Assembly: GCA_963675135.1 (NCBI GenBank)
Contig: OY776123.1
Location: 20,367,840-20,431,839 of the forward strand
Direction of reading: 5' to 3'
Length of the DNA: 64,000 nt
Source of the DNA: Galeopsis tetrahit
Lineage: Eukaryota > Streptophyta > Magnoliopsida > Lamiales > Lamiaceae
Under the pieces are notes generated by a model. The model was given only the letters and a program-made list of their open reading frames with translations, was not told where the DNA came from and did no database searches. Within the stretch, counting starts at the first letter, position 1. Every line of letters starts with the position of its first letter. The position numbers and the translations under genes are program-made. Positions 21,677 through 33,576 of this stretch are shown piece by piece.

Positions 21677-21972
21677 CTAGAAACTGATTTTGGAACAGAC
21701 TTGAATCAGAAGACTGATTCAACTGATATGGATATCAGTTGATATGACTACAGATGACTTGGACTCCAACTCTGCTAATACAGAACAAAAGACAAAGACT
21801 CACTAGACTTGTCTTAAACCTATTTAGACTAGATGACCCAAGATCAGATGACTTTGCCTATCAACTGAGTTGTTCTTACTCATCTGATCTGATTCAAACT
21901 AGACGATTACAACTCCTCTTCTATTAAACATAGAATCAACTGACAACTTCAATATTGCATTACTTCTAACCA
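21677..21972 (-). repeat. Truncated 3' LTR of the copia element
   Basis: Aligns with 27207-27488 (for example ctagaaactgattttggaac and attaaacatagaatcaactg) but stops abruptly at 21677. The half of the LTR equivalent to 26887-27206 is missing. Confidence 0.8.
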
Positions 21973-22033
21973 TTCTCCACCTTAATGCAAGATTGCCTCC
22001 TCTCAGCCCTTCTCAAGGTTGTTGCTTACTTCC

Positions 22034-23535
22034 CTAGTGAACATCCCAATAGCTAAGATTTACCAGCTCTATGTAATGCTTAAATTTATTGCTTGGTAAA
22101 GCCTTAGTGAGCATATCAGCTGCATTATCATCTATATAAATCTTCTGGACTTGTACAATGCCTTTCTCCAAAATATCCCTCACAAAATGCAACTTCACAT
22201 CAATTTGTTTAGACCTCTCATGGAATACTTGATGTTTGGCAAGGTGGATAGTGCTCCGATTGTCACACAAAATTGTAACACTCTTCTGGTTAATCCCAAA
22301 ATCTCTCAAGATCCCCTTCAACCACAATGTTTCCTTTACTGTTTCAGTTAAGGCAATGTACTCGGCTTCTGTTGTGGATAGAGTCACCATCGATTGAAGA
22401 GCTGACCTCCAGGTAATAGTAGTACCATATAGAGTAAAAACATAACAAGAAAGTGACTTCCTTGTGTTAACATTTCCAGCAAAATCAGAATCCACGAATC
22501 CTTGCAGTAGACACTTAGTTGCAGCCGACCTCTTGAAAAATAATCCCAACTCGTCTGATCCATTCAGATATCTTAAAATCCATTTCAAAGCTTCCCAATG
22601 TACCTTCCCTGGATTGCTCATGTATTTACTGACCATACTCATTTCATATGCTAGATCTGTCCTACTACACACCATGACATACATAAGATTCCCCACTCCA
22701 TTTGCATATGGAACAACAAACACCTGCTTCTTCTCATCTTCTGTTTGAGGAGAATGCTTCACTGATAACTTGAACTACTGACCAAAGGAAGTACTAACAG
22801 ACTTTGATTGATGCATAAGAAACCTCATAAGGACCTTCTGAATATAATTTCTCTGGGATAAGAACAACTTCCCTACTTTCCTATTTCTGAAGATATCCAT
22901 CCTTAATTAATATCCTATTTGCCTTACCTAAGTCTTTCATTTCAAAGGTGGTACTCAACTATTCCTTCAACTGAGTGATCTTCTTCATACTCTTTCTTGC
23001 TATTAACATATCATCTACATAGATTAGTATATAGATGCACTCAAGATTATCATACTTGCCAATATACACACAACTATCATATCTGCTTCTTACGAATTCA
23101 ACAGAAAACATGAATTTATCAAACTTTATATACCATTGCCTACGATTTTGCTTAAGCCCATACAATGATTTCTTAAGCAAGCATACCTTACTTTCCTTTT
23201 CAGGCACGATAAACTCTTTTGGTTGTTGTATGTATATTGTTTCAATTAGATCACCATGCAAGAATGCAGTTTTGACATCTAATTGATGCAACTCAAGATC
23301 ATCTTATGCAACCTTAGACAAGAGTAATTGAATGGAACAATGTTTAACAACAGGGGACAATACCTCATTGAAGTCAATGCCCTCTTTTTGGGTGAACCCT
23401 CTTGCTACCAACCTAGCCTTGAATCTGATGTGCTCATTTTCCTCATCTGATCCAACTTCAATCTTATTCTTGAAGAGCCACCTACAGGTGACTAACTTCT
23501 GGTTGATTGGCTTCTCTACTAGGATTCAAGTTTGA
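22034..23535 (-). pseudogene. Copia reverse transcriptase and RNase H, broken
   Basis: 23291-22959 shows the RT core: QLDVKTAFLHGDL, CLLKKSLYGLKQ, and the catalytic ILIYVDDMLIA. 22762-22034 is the copia RNase H: PYANGVGNLMYVMVCSRTD, GFVDSDFAGN, TTEAEYIALTE, LCDNRSTIHLAKHQVFHERSKQIDVKLHF. Frames change between these blocks and the stretch 22763-22958 is out of frame, so the polyprotein is dead. The catalytic motifs themselves are intact. Confidence 0.88.
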
Positions 23536-23563
23536 TTCTTCTCTAAGGATTGCAACGCCTTTG

Positions 23564-25924
23564 TCATAACTGTAATCCAATGCTCCTTTCTGTACTGACG
23601 ATGACTTTCTTATAGCTCTTTGGCTCAAAATGCTCCACCTCTTCTACTGTGATTAGAGCATAAGAAACTAAGTTTGCTTGCTCGAATCTTATTGGAGGAT
23701 GAATATGTCTTCTGAGCCTATCTTTAGTAAGATTGTAATTCCTAAGATCAACTGGGTTATCCTCCATGATGGTATCTTCTGGATCACCTCCTTCCATCTC
23801 ATCTGGGACTACCTCATCTGGGGTGTTGTCTTCTGGGTTATTCATGTCAGCTGGGTTAGCCACCTCATCTGGTGCTAACTCATCTGATCCTAGAAACTCC
23901 ACCTCAGCTAAGGAACTCTCTTCTGATATCCTGCCATCAAGGTCTTGGGAATTTCCACTTTGAGGATACCACATCACCATCTCATTGAAATCAACATCTC
24001 TGCTGATTACAAGTTTCTTGAGACCTGGTTCAAGGAACCATAATTTATAGCCTTTGACACCTTTTGGATAGCCTAGAAATATGCATTTCAGAGCCCTTGA
24101 CTCTAGCCTATCTTGTCTTATGTGAGCATAAGTTTGACATTCAAACACTTTCAGTTTTGAATAATCACACACAACATGCCATACTAGATCTCATCTAGTG
24201 TTTTACCATCTAAAGCAGTTGATGGAGTCCTGTTTATTAAGTAACATGCAGTACATACAACTTCTCCCCAAAAGCTTTTAGGTAATTTTGCATCAACTAA
24301 CATACATCTGAATCTTTCTATAATAGTTCTGTTCATTCTCTCTGCTAATCTATTTTGTTGTGGATTTAGAGGGACAGTTCTATGTCTAGTGATGTCATTC
24401 TCTCTGCAAAATTCATTGAACTCTTCTGATAGATACTCAAGGCCATTATCTATTCTTAAATGTTTTAAGGACTTTCCTCTCTTGTTCTCTATCTCAACAA
24501 TCCATTCTTTGAATTTTGCAAAGGCACGACTCTTTTGTTTAAGAATGAAAACCCAAACTTTACTAAAACAGTCAACTATAATGGACATGAATTACTTACC
24601 TCCACCAAGAGTATGTGTTTTTTATGGCCCTCAAATGTTAGAATGAACATAATCCAGTGGCTCAAATGTAGAGCCGTCAAAACGGACTGGGCCCGTTGGG
24701 CCAGCCCTCCCCGCAACTATAAATAGTGGGTTGGACCAGAATTTTCTAAGCCCGCCAGGAGGCTGACCCAGACTGGCCGGCCCGTTTGGGCAGCGGGCTT
24801 TGGCGGGGCGGTTTTTTGGCGGGCTGGCCCGCCTTTTAAATTTTTTTTAATATTAAAGAAATATAAAATTAATTAAATATCAAATATTAACTGAAACCCT
24901 ATCTGCCACTTATCAAACTACCAGCGCCTCTTTTTTAGTTTTTTCCTAATCTGCTCCCTATTATTCTCCTTCCGGCTTCCATCTTCTTCTCCACGGACTC
25001 CACCGCCTGCTTCACGGCCTTCGCCCACCTGCGCCGCGACGCCATCCCACTTGCGTAGTTGCGTCGCTTGTTCTGCTTGCCACCCGTCAATATGTAATTA
25101 ATTCTCTATAATTGTGTTATGAGTGTATCAATATATGTATTTGTGTTATACTCTATAATTCATTCCTATTTCCTAATTCCTAATATGAGTGGATCAATAT
25201 ATGCGTTTATGATTTAGCCATTTAGGAGTGTATATTCTCATATTACTGACTTATTGTATACTCTCTTATTACTGACATTCTTACAATTTTTTAGTTTTTG
25301 AAGGATAATTGAAATCTCCATCTAATAAGATTCTTTTACCTGAAAGAATCGGTTGGAATTTAATAAATCTTTTACCCGAAACCCGCGGCCCGCCCATTTT
25401 TGGGTTGGGTTGGGGTTTTGGCAGCCCGCTTGCCAAACGGGCTGGCCCGCTCACCCTTCTTGAATGACTTCTTCTTGGCCTTCCTAAGAATGCAACTCAC
25501 AAAATTCGAGACTCTTGATCATCTTCTGTGAGAAGACCCCCTTATTGGATAGCTCCATCATGCCCTTCTCACCAACATGTGCCAACCTTCTATGCCAAAG
25601 CATTGCGTCATCAATACTCATGGCTATATCAGCTGACCATGTGATAGTCTCTCCTATTAAAGAATATAACCCATTTTCCTTCATCCCTTGCATCACTATC
25701 CTATCAACTTTGGTAACCAACAAACAACCATTATCTGTTTTGAACTCGTACCCTAAAGCATTCAGTGTGCCAAAAGATATTAGGTTTCTCTTCAAATCTA
25801 GAACATATCTGACATTGGTTAGGATCACATGTTTCTCATTAAACATCTTTATCCTTACAGTCCCAATGCCCCTTACAGTACAACTCTCATCATTTCCTAA
25901 CAACATTGATCCACCATCACTCAT
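23564..25924 (-). pseudogene. Copia protease/gag-pre-integrase and integrase, interrupted
   Basis: 25924-25484 holds the region after the protease and the gag-pre-integrase domain (LWHRRLAHVGEKGMMELS). A GC-rich insertion (about 24668-25455) then separates it from the integrase core at 24588-24184 (IVDCFSKVWVFILK, RIDNGLEYLSEEF, HRTVPLNPQQNRLAERMNRT), which carries the D and E of the DDE triad. 24172-23564 is the integrase C-terminal and linker region (ALKCIFLGYPKGVKGYKLW). Several stops and frame changes are present, for example around 24590-24660. Confidence 0.85.
24668..25455. mobile_element. GC-rich hAT-like insertion in the copia integrase
   Basis: The region starts about tagagccgtcaaaacgg, runs through cccgcc/ggcggg-rich arms and an AT-rich middle, and ends with gggctggcccgctc. 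Arm composition and the opening tagagccgtcaaaacgg resemble plant hAT non-autonomous elements. The right terminus does not mirror the left one and I found no 8-bp duplication, so the ends are approximate. Confidence 0.5.
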
Positions 25925-25987
25925 CTATAGGTTCTGGAACCAAGATTTGGTGGGACACATATGGAAAGAACATCCAGAGTCAAGCAC

Positions 25988-26841
25988 TCATTCATTGTAA
26001 AGCTTGCTTTCAGTTACATTCATAACTTCTGCACTATCAAATCCATCATTAGCCTCAGTTACATCAGCTTTGGGAGCTTCAATAACCTTCTTCATTTCTG
26101 AATAATCTCTAATGAAGTGTCCTTCTTTCAGACACTTGTAGCATGTCTTCTTCTTGATAAATCTAGCTTTTGATTTATTAGTTGGCTTGACATTATCTTT
26201 CTTACCTTGCCCCTTCTTGCCATTCTTGAATTTCACATTCAGGTCTTCACCTTGGTTCTTGGCCTTCTTTACAAAATTTACCACATGCAAACTCTTAGTT
26301 TTGAGAACATATAAGACTTCATTATATTTGGCATTACCTTGCTTTGCAATCAAGATGATATCTTTGAAGATATCATAAGATGGTGGTAAGGCTTCTAAGA
26401 GTAGAAATAATTTCTCTTGATCTCCTAAGGTGACTCCCACATTTTCAAGATCATCAACAACTTGAATGAACTCATCCAAATGCTCATCAAGTGTCTTCTC
26501 ATCTGACATCTTTAAGTTTATGAGCTTCCTCTTCATGAACATCCGATTTGACAAAGATTGGGTCAAATACAGACTATCCAGTTTTTCCCATACAACAACT
26601 ACATCTTTTTCCTTGATCACATCTCTCAAAACTTTGTCACCTAAACCCAGAACGACAATATTGTGAGCCTTTTCCACCAACTCTTCTTTCTTGGCCTTGT
26701 CTGCCTCAGATGCAGTAGGGTCAAAAGGGACAAGGGCATCCTTTGCCCATGATGTGATAATAGTGTCTTCATCTTGACTTTCCACAAACCAAAATCATTC
26801 TTACCTGTGAATTTCTCTACTTCCATCTTCACATAACTCAT
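25988..26841 (-). pseudogene. Copia gag (UBN2-type) with CCHC knuckle, frameshifted
   Basis: The start MSYVKMEVEKFTGKNDFGLWK lies in one frame and the rest (SWAKDALVPFD..., VWEKLDSLYLTQSLSNRMFMKRKLINLKM, LEALPPSYD) in another, so there is a frameshift near 26780. This is the UBN2 capsid domain of plant copia gag, which packages element RNA. The zinc knuckle reads CYKCLKEGHFIRDY: the last cysteine is replaced by tyrosine, a TGC-to-TAC type change that should destroy zinc binding. Confidence 0.88.
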
Positions 26842-26886
26842 CTTGATTCTTGACTTTATCTTCCACTTCCCACAGACGACGCCAAC

Positions 26887-27488
26887 TGTTATGGAATTGC
26901 CTCAAAGCAATACCAAATGATAAATCAAGCACGCTCAAGAATGCAATGAAATGAACAAGAAAAAATAAACACAAGATTTTACGTGGTTCGATCCAAATCG
27001 ATCTACGTCCATGGAGGATAAAGGCTCTCTTTACTAGTATGAGTAAAAGTGTTACATAGTACAAGTATGAATCACTCAAAGAACTTCCTAACTCACTCAA
27101 CTAATCATGTAACGTAACAATTATGCACAAGGGTGTATTTATAGATATACTATGCCCATATGAACTGCCACTAACTAATTACTAACAACTTTAACAGAAA
27201 TAACCGCTAGAAACTGATTTTGGAACAGACTGAATTAGAAGACTGACTCAGCTGATATGGCTTTAGATGACTTGGACTCCAACTCTACTGATACAGACCA
27301 GAAGACAAAGACTCAGTAGACTTGGCCTAAACCTATTCAGACTAGATGACCCAAAATCAGATGACTTTGCCTATCAGCTGAGTTGTCCTTACTCAGCTGA
27401 TCCGATTCAAGCCCGACGACTACAACCCCTCCTCTTCTATTAAACATAGAATCAACTGACAATTTTAATATTGCATTACTTATAACGA
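26887..27488 (-). repeat. 5' LTR of the copia element
   Basis: About 602 bp. The minus-strand end is ...CCATAACA, followed by GTTGGCGTCGTCTGTGGG as primer-binding region. The portion 27207-27488 matches the 3' LTR remnant. It contains acgtggttcgatcc and many agctgat/cagctga-type motifs. Confidence 0.75.
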
Positions 27489-28198
27489 TTTTTTTATAAA
27501 TTACTTCTAAACACTTAATTGAATTTGTAAACACCCACTTAAATTACCTATAATTGTTTTTCAAAATTAATTTCAAAGTGATTATTTGATCAATTAAAAA
27601 CAGTAACAATGAAAAAGAAACACCTAATTGTATTGAAAAGGAAATGTTCTTAAATAATAGCAAGAATTTGTAACACCCCCTATGTAGTTTCATTGCTCGT
27701 TAATTTGTGATATGAAGGCAGCCTCACCAATTGTTCATAAAATTTTATTTGTAAGACAAAATTTTCACAATTGTTATTTTGATCAATCAGAATAGGAATG
27801 CATTAATAATTTGTTCATAACTCGATATCATAATAATGTAATTAAAACTGTTATTCTAGCGGAGGTGAAAACTTGAAGTTCGAACAGACTAAATGTTTGA
27901 CTCAGTTATCAATATAAACTAACTTTTTTTTTAGAGGTGTAGATGTGATATTATATTCTTGTTAGGCAGTAACATCCCCTCATGTTTTGTTTGGCTAAGG
28001 ATAAATGTGTATCACTCACAACCATCAAATCAAAACATTCAACCATTTCATTTTCAACAATCAATCAAACTAAAATCCAATTTTCTTTACTACTACTACT
28101 ACTACTATAAATAAGTAGTATAAATATTATTTTCTCAACAAAATTGCTTTTACATTTACATCACAAAAATAATTCGAAAAGATTTATACCCAATCCAA
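27489..28198. other. Intergenic region 3' of the U-box gene
   Basis: AT-rich, with a short tac/act trinucleotide run at about 28090-28106. It should include the 3' UTR of the minus-strand U-box gene. Nothing else recognised. Confidence 0.4.
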
Positions 28199-29476
28199 TC
28201 AAAACGGCATAATGTGACTATTTTTCGTATCATACCAAGAAACACAAGAACTCTTCGTACTACACCGGAATACTCTCAGCAGATCGCCGCACATCTGCCT
28301 CACCGCCGGCGAGCAATTACTCTGCAACACCATCAATATCTTTCCCATCCCATTGCTCTCCACCACCGCCGCCGCCGCCCTCTTCTCCCCGAACAAACAG
28401 CACAGGCTCCACAGAATCGCCACCGCTTGCTCCGTCGCCGCCGTCGATACCTTCAACAACTTCTTCACTATCGCCTCCACGCAGATTTGGCTTCCACAAA
28501 TCTCGTTCCTCCCTTCTTTGCACGCAGACATTAATTCTAGTAGCTTTAGCGATTTCTCCGTCGATGCGGCGTTCATTTCCGCCGCGGTGAGCGCCGCCGT
28601 GACTACCTTGACTCCGCCGCAGCGAACAAGTTTTGCTCTGTTTTTCTTCAAAAGCGACGAAATCGTCAGGAAATTCAAGCAATTGTCGACGGTTTCGAAT
28701 TTCCAACCGCAGGTGGTTATTAATCGCAGAAGCTCGGAGTAAATCTCTTCATCTTCTGAAATTGACGATGAATGTAGCCCTAGGCGCAATTTCGTGGATG
28801 TGAGATTCAGGAATTTGGCTAATTCTATTCTTAATTCCAATCTCCCTTGCTTCAGACTCGTAATAATCGACGATTTAACATCATCAATGTTCACAATTTC
28901 ATGATCCAACTCCACAATTTTCTCTGAATTCTTCAGCAATTCATTGATAAACACAATAACCTTCTCCAATAAACCTAAATCCTTCACGTTTCCAACAAGC
29001 GACAGAAGCAATGGCAGAATGCGGGCGCCGTCCGCCGCTAAAAACCTTCCGTTTTCCTCCGATTCAGCGGCGAACGAGGTGAGGCTGCAAATATTTTGCG
29101 CAATCGCAGTACAATTGAGAAAACCGTGATTATGCATGGATCTGAGTTGGTGAACGAGTTGAGTGGCGTTATGAGAAGTGAGGGAGTGAAGAAGCGGAGG
29201 AGGTGAGTTGGAGGTACGAGTCGGGACCGAGTCGACCCAGACTTTGATGAGTCGTTGGAGGGTGTAATTGGGGATGAGGTCTTTATTATGTAGCACCTGC
29301 ATGGTGGCAGGACAGGTGTTGTTGCCGGCGTCGAGCCAGCGCTGGATACTGCTCCGATCGTAGGTGACGCCGGTGCAGAGGCTCACCGGAGATTTCATAA
29401 CGTCGAGAGAGATCGGGCACCGGAAGTAACTCGGGACGGTTACATTCAAATCGTCCCTCACCATATTAAAACTCAC
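28199..29476 (-). CDS. U-box E3 ubiquitin ligase, PUB27/28/29-like
   Basis: A single intact frame of 425 residues. Residues about 14-85 are the U-box (VPSYFRCPISLDVMKSPVSL, then TGVTYDRSSIQRWLD, TCPATMQVL, NYTLQRLIKVW), which recruits the ubiquitin-charged E2 without zinc. The remainder is helical and leucine-rich, with ARM-repeat character (for example LLKVSTAATEQAVAILWSLCCLF), which in this family binds substrates. The U-box wording (DVMKSPVSL, NNTCPATMQVL) is closest to Arabidopsis PUB27-29, from memory. Length is normal for the group, and being intronless is usual for it. MSFNM is the first in-frame Met; the Met four codons later (MVRDDL) aligns better with family starts and could be the real one. 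The 5' side is a long CT-rich tract on the coding strand (29480-29550). Confidence 0.93.
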   Translation of the reverse strand: MSFNMVRDDLNVTVPSYFRCPISLDVMKSPVSLCTGVTYDRSSIQRWLDAGNNTCPATMQVLHNKDLIPNYTLQRLIKVWVDSVPTRTSNSPPPLLHSLTSHNATQLVHQLRSMHNHGFLNCTAIAQNICSLTSFAAESEENGRFLAADGARILPLLLSLVGNVKDLGLLEKVIVFINELLKNSEKIVELDHEIVNIDDVKSSIITSLKQGRLELRIELAKFLNLTSTKLRLGLHSSSISEDEEIYSELLRLITTCGWKFETVDNCLNFLTISSLLKKNRAKLVRCGGVKVVTAALTAAEMNAASTEKSLKLLELMSACKEGRNEICGSQICVEAIVKKLLKVSTAATEQAVAILWSLCCLFGEKRAAAAVVESNGMGKILMVLQSNCSPAVRQMCGDLLRVFRCSTKSSCVSWYDTKNSHIMPF

Positions 29477-30479
29477 TGAGTTTTAGAGAGAGAGAGAGAA
29501 AGGGGGAACAGAGGAAAGAGGGGAAAGGAGGGAGGGTTAAGAAAGAGATGGGCGAGTCAAAAGAGGAGTGATGTCATACTTTTTTTTTTTGCTTTTTTAT
29601 TGTTTTTTTGAATTGACACTCGAATCTTAACAAATTAAAATTACAAAATAGAAAGTTTATAGTTAATATAACTTGTGTATGTTTGGAGTTGGGGTATACA
29701 AGTATATTAATAATAATAATATATGGTCAATGAAAGGTTCTTTAAATCCACTAGTGAGTGTGTTGGATTTTATAGAGAAATCGTTTTCTCATAGTTAGTG
29801 TGCTGTTGTTTGGTTCTCCACCTCTCTTTGTCCTTTCCTCATTACCATTCAAATTAATAGTATTACTCTACTTCATTTGCATCAAACCTTTTTCTATTTC
29901 TTTTTAACTTTTTCACAAGTTCTTTTTTAGTTGAAATTAAACAGTAATTTTATATTTTATGATTTATATAACTTCACCTTAAAAGTATTAGTACTATTAT
30001 CATCCACTTGATATGAGAAGATAAATTCATTAAAGGTTTGTTAGGATCGATTATTTGTTTGTATAGATAAACTCCCTTCACGAATGGTTTTTTTATGCTT
30101 TGATTAGTGTTTTTGTACATTCACCACTCTTTTATTTATCTTATTTATAGTGCGCATCAGTTTCACCGTGCAAACTATCACGATACAATGTTTGAAGGAT
30201 GGTGTCAATCCTTCATTTTAGAATTGAAATCTTGATCTTATATGTGCATCGAAGATAAGTGAAAAGACATGATAAAATAATTTTCGTTGCAGACATTTCT
30301 CGGATACCGCATCGATATATAGTAAATATGTGAGTCAATCATTGAGCTCGAAGATCCGTTGAACATTTAATGCATGGTACAAACAAATTACATACATGCA
30401 CTTTTTGGGTACATCGCCTATCTTGAAGGTTAAGTTTTTCTGATTACACCGACATGACAAGGTCAGCAAGCATTTGAGC
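29477..30479. other. 5' region of the U-box gene and intergenic DNA
   Basis: 29483-29550 is purine-rich on the plus strand (CT-rich leader on the gene strand), as in many plant 5' UTRs. Beyond it no gene or clear element is visible. A hAT target duplication atttgagc ends the stretch (30472-30479). Confidence 0.45.
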
Positions 30480-30968
30480 CAGGGTCGGACCTAGCTTGGG
30501 ACATGGGGTTACAGAAAATCCCAAAAATTTCCTTTTATATATATATATATATATATATGTATAAAAATAATTTTATAATAATGTATAGGTGAAAGATGAT
30601 GAAAAGTTCAATACATTTATCTTCTAAGTTCATTTAAATGAATTGGAGCTTATTTTATACTCCCTCCATCTTATTTTAAATTCATCATTTGTAAAAAATT
30701 GACGTTTATACGAAGTATATATCTTATTTTTCATATTTTATCATTAAACCATTTAAACCCTTATATTTCATATTAAAAAATATTCTAATGAAAATTACAA
30801 GTATGTCATTGAGCCATCTAAACCTTATTTTTCATATTTTGTCGAAATACTTATAACTCACATGCATATATCTTAAAACATTTATACATATATTTATTTG
30901 TATCGTAAATATCTGGTTCATTTACACATTTATCGTACCCCAAATTCAGAATCCTAGGTCCGCCACTG
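30480..30968. mobile_element. hAT-type MITE with 8-bp duplication
   Basis: Ends cagggtcggacctag and ctaggtccgccactg are inverse with two mismatches. The perfect 8-bp duplication atttgagc flanks it at 30472-30479 and 30969-30976. 489 bp, noncoding, with an (AT)11 run at about 30538-30559. Same family as 20675-21410. Confidence 0.92.
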
Positions 30969-32019
30969 ATTTGAGCACCAGACTTCGAACTGAGGTTGAG
31001 CCCCGAACTTGTCTTAATTCCCAAACCTTATTAGAGAAATATTACGAGAATGGACGATCGATCCAACCGGTCATACCCGACTAGTTGTAACCACCATCTA
31101 CACGATATAACATAAATTTTCCCTTAACACTGTTAACTTATATATTTCTGGAGTTGAGAACAACTCTAAGTAGTAACTTCAACCGAATCTCATATAATTC
31201 TCATATTACAGGGAAAGTTTTGTACGAGAGTCTTGCATGTTTTTGTAATATTTTTAAAATTGAAGTATTATAAAAACACGTAAGATCACGTCTCATTTAA
31301 CTTTTTTGTGAATATGTTATATGTAAATATATAGTAAAAAAATATAATTAAACGTACTCAAAAAGTTGAATGATATAAATTGAAATTGAAATACAAGCAA
31401 ACACGCGATAAAGTGAATTACAAGAATAGTGAAAACTTAATTGCATTCATGAAAGTTAAGATGATATATATTACCCCCTCCTTCCCTAATTAGATTAGAT
31501 TATCCATTTACTATTTCGATCGGTTCTTTATTAGATTACTCCTTCTTAAATTAAAATGGCAAAAAAAATTAATTTTACTATTTTCAATTATTTTCATCAA
31601 ATATTTTAAAATTACACACAAAAAAAAATATCATTAACTTTTTTCACACAAAACATCTTTTTTTTTTTTTATCTTATTCACCTCATTTACTAATACACCC
31701 TCAATAAAAAAAATTATTGTATCGTTTATACCCAAGGGAGCTAAGTATCATTTTGCAACTCAGATATGGCTATTATATAGTATAATAAGTTATGTTTAAA
31801 TAGTGTTATGAACTTTTGTTTTTATTTTTCTCAAGCTTTGTGCGAATTCTACGCTTTGGACGGCTTCTCTTCAAATTTATGGAATAATATTTGGTGGATC
31901 TTTTATCTTTATTTTGTATTTCTATTTTTCCTAATATAAGAACACTTGTCTTTATCGAGAATGTTCGCGGTTGCCTCTATTGAGAGAATGAAAATCTTAA
32001 ACATTTTTATTAACAAATA
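30969..32019. other. AT-rich intergenic DNA
   Basis: Contains A and T runs (31560-31670) and a degenerate Stowaway-like end near 31470-31510. No supported gene. Confidence 0.35.
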
Positions 32020-32228
32020 CTCCTCTGTTCCATAGGAATTTCATAACCCCACTTCAAAATATTCTCTTATTTACATAGTTTAACATTACTTTTTCACATT
32101 CAATCTATTTTTTCTTCTTTTATTTTATTCATAAAAATTTACAAAACTACTTCTCAAAACATCATTCATTACATCTTTTTTAAATTATGTGTCATTCAAG
32201 GGTGCGAATTCTTTTGGAACGGAGGGAG
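32020..32228. mobile_element. Stowaway-like MITE
   Basis: Left end ctcctctgttccatagg and right end tggaacggagggag, flanked by TA (32018-32019, 32229-32230). 209 bp. Its right half is closely related to 36239-36353. Confidence 0.8.
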
Positions 32229-32918
32229 TATTATACTCATCTTTCCATCTTATTAAGAATTGTTAGGACAACTATACAGTAGTGTTGTGAAAATTTTACA
32301 ATAGTATTACATCTGACGCACTACTTTTTACCTTCCACCTTCACAGAATTCTTCGAACTTTTATCTGTAGCGGGATCATGCCAATAAATGTGACCAGTTG
32401 AATGAAAAAACAATAAAAACAAAATACTATTTTAAAGATAAAAGGTAACCTTTTTAAGCATTATAAAATAAGAGGAAAAAGATTATAGTGTTAATTTAAA
32501 GTCAGCCCCATATAAAACTTTCAAATAAATCGTCTTTAAATCAAATAACGAGACTTTTAAAAATATTATAGTGTTAAATAAGAAAAAAAGAAAAAGAAAA
32601 GAAAAGGTAGAGTAGGGGCAGCAGGCAGGATGTTAGACAAAAGAGTCAAAGAGAGTGGGGCCTGGCCTGCAATTAGGCAGCGGCTATAATTTACCACACG
32701 ATTCATAATGGACCCCACCCATCATCATGCTTTTTTATGCACCAAACTTGCGTGTGCTTCAATACTTTTTACTCGTGTCTTATGATTCACCCACTTAACC
32801 TTTTTTTTAATTTATTTTTAATCGGCGGGAGGTGGATAAAGCACGTTTGGTTGAAAAAGAAAAAAAAAAGTGGATGAAATAAATTTTGTACTCCCTCCCT
32901 ATCACAAAAATTTGTATA
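32229..32918. other. Intergenic spacer
   Basis: No gene seen. A lone Stowaway-type left end, ctccctccctatcac, occurs at about 32891 just before the next MITE. Confidence 0.35.
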
Positions 32919-33156
32919 CTCCCCGTCTCAACATAACTTTCATACTTAATGTTCACTCTCTTTTTAAAAAATATTATAATAAATTGAATTTTAAGATATA
33001 ATTTTATAAAAAAATAAATAAGTGAGTTGACTTGTATATATGTATGTATGTACCATAAAATTAATAACATTAAATATAATATTTTAGATATTGTATGGAT
33101 AGAGTTTCTAAAGGACCGAAAAAATAGGTATGAAAGTTAAGTTGAGACTGAGGGAG
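32919..33156. mobile_element. Stowaway-like MITE
   Basis: Left end ctccccgtctcaaca and right end gttgagactgagggag with TA on each side (32917-32918, 33157-33158). 238 bp, noncoding. Confidence 0.8.
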
Positions 33157-33576
33157 TATTAATTTACATACGAAGTACTTCATAAAAGAAAATATATTTA
33201 CAACGCTTGTCCTTAAAATGTATGATTTTGGGATGAAAAATTCGGATTCGGGATTTTGAAATTTCACCCGTGTTCTAGTTTGAGATTTAAATTTATGATT
33301 TTAAAATCTCTTACCCCACAAATACCTATAAATCCTACAGAAGTCAATCCTATAAATACCTACAAACCCTACCTATAAAACTTATATAAACACCTATAAT
33401 CATATACTATAAAGTTAAATTTTACTTTACTTAAATTTCAAAACAAACATAAAAAACATTAAGATTTTAAAATCCACTAGATTTCAAAATTCAAATTTTA
33501 AAATCCTCAAAATTCCAAAACAAACAACCCCTTAGGGAATGATATTTTAAAACAAACATTCCAAAACAAACTTTCC
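33157..33576. other. AT-rich repeat-like spacer before LINE-2
   Basis: Repeated gattttaaaatc and aaaacaaac motifs in both orientations (33290-33570) suggest a degraded foldback element, but I cannot set ends. No gene. Confidence 0.35.

Larger units (their letters stand above)
21677..27488 (-). mobile_element. Decayed Ty1-copia retrotransposon
   Basis: A minus-strand copia element with a 5' LTR at 26887-27488, primer-binding region at once inside it, gag, protease/integrase, RT and RNase H in copia order (integrase before RT), and a polypurine tract AAGGTGGAGAA before a truncated 3' LTR at 21677-21972. The coding region is split by many frameshifts and stops and by a GC-rich insertion at about 24668-25455. 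No target-site duplication could be defined because the 3' LTR is cut. Confidence 0.9.

Noticed and set aside
28214..28742. Open frames antisense to the U-box gene
   Set aside because: They are GC-rich shadows of the real minus-strand gene, with no protein-like features.
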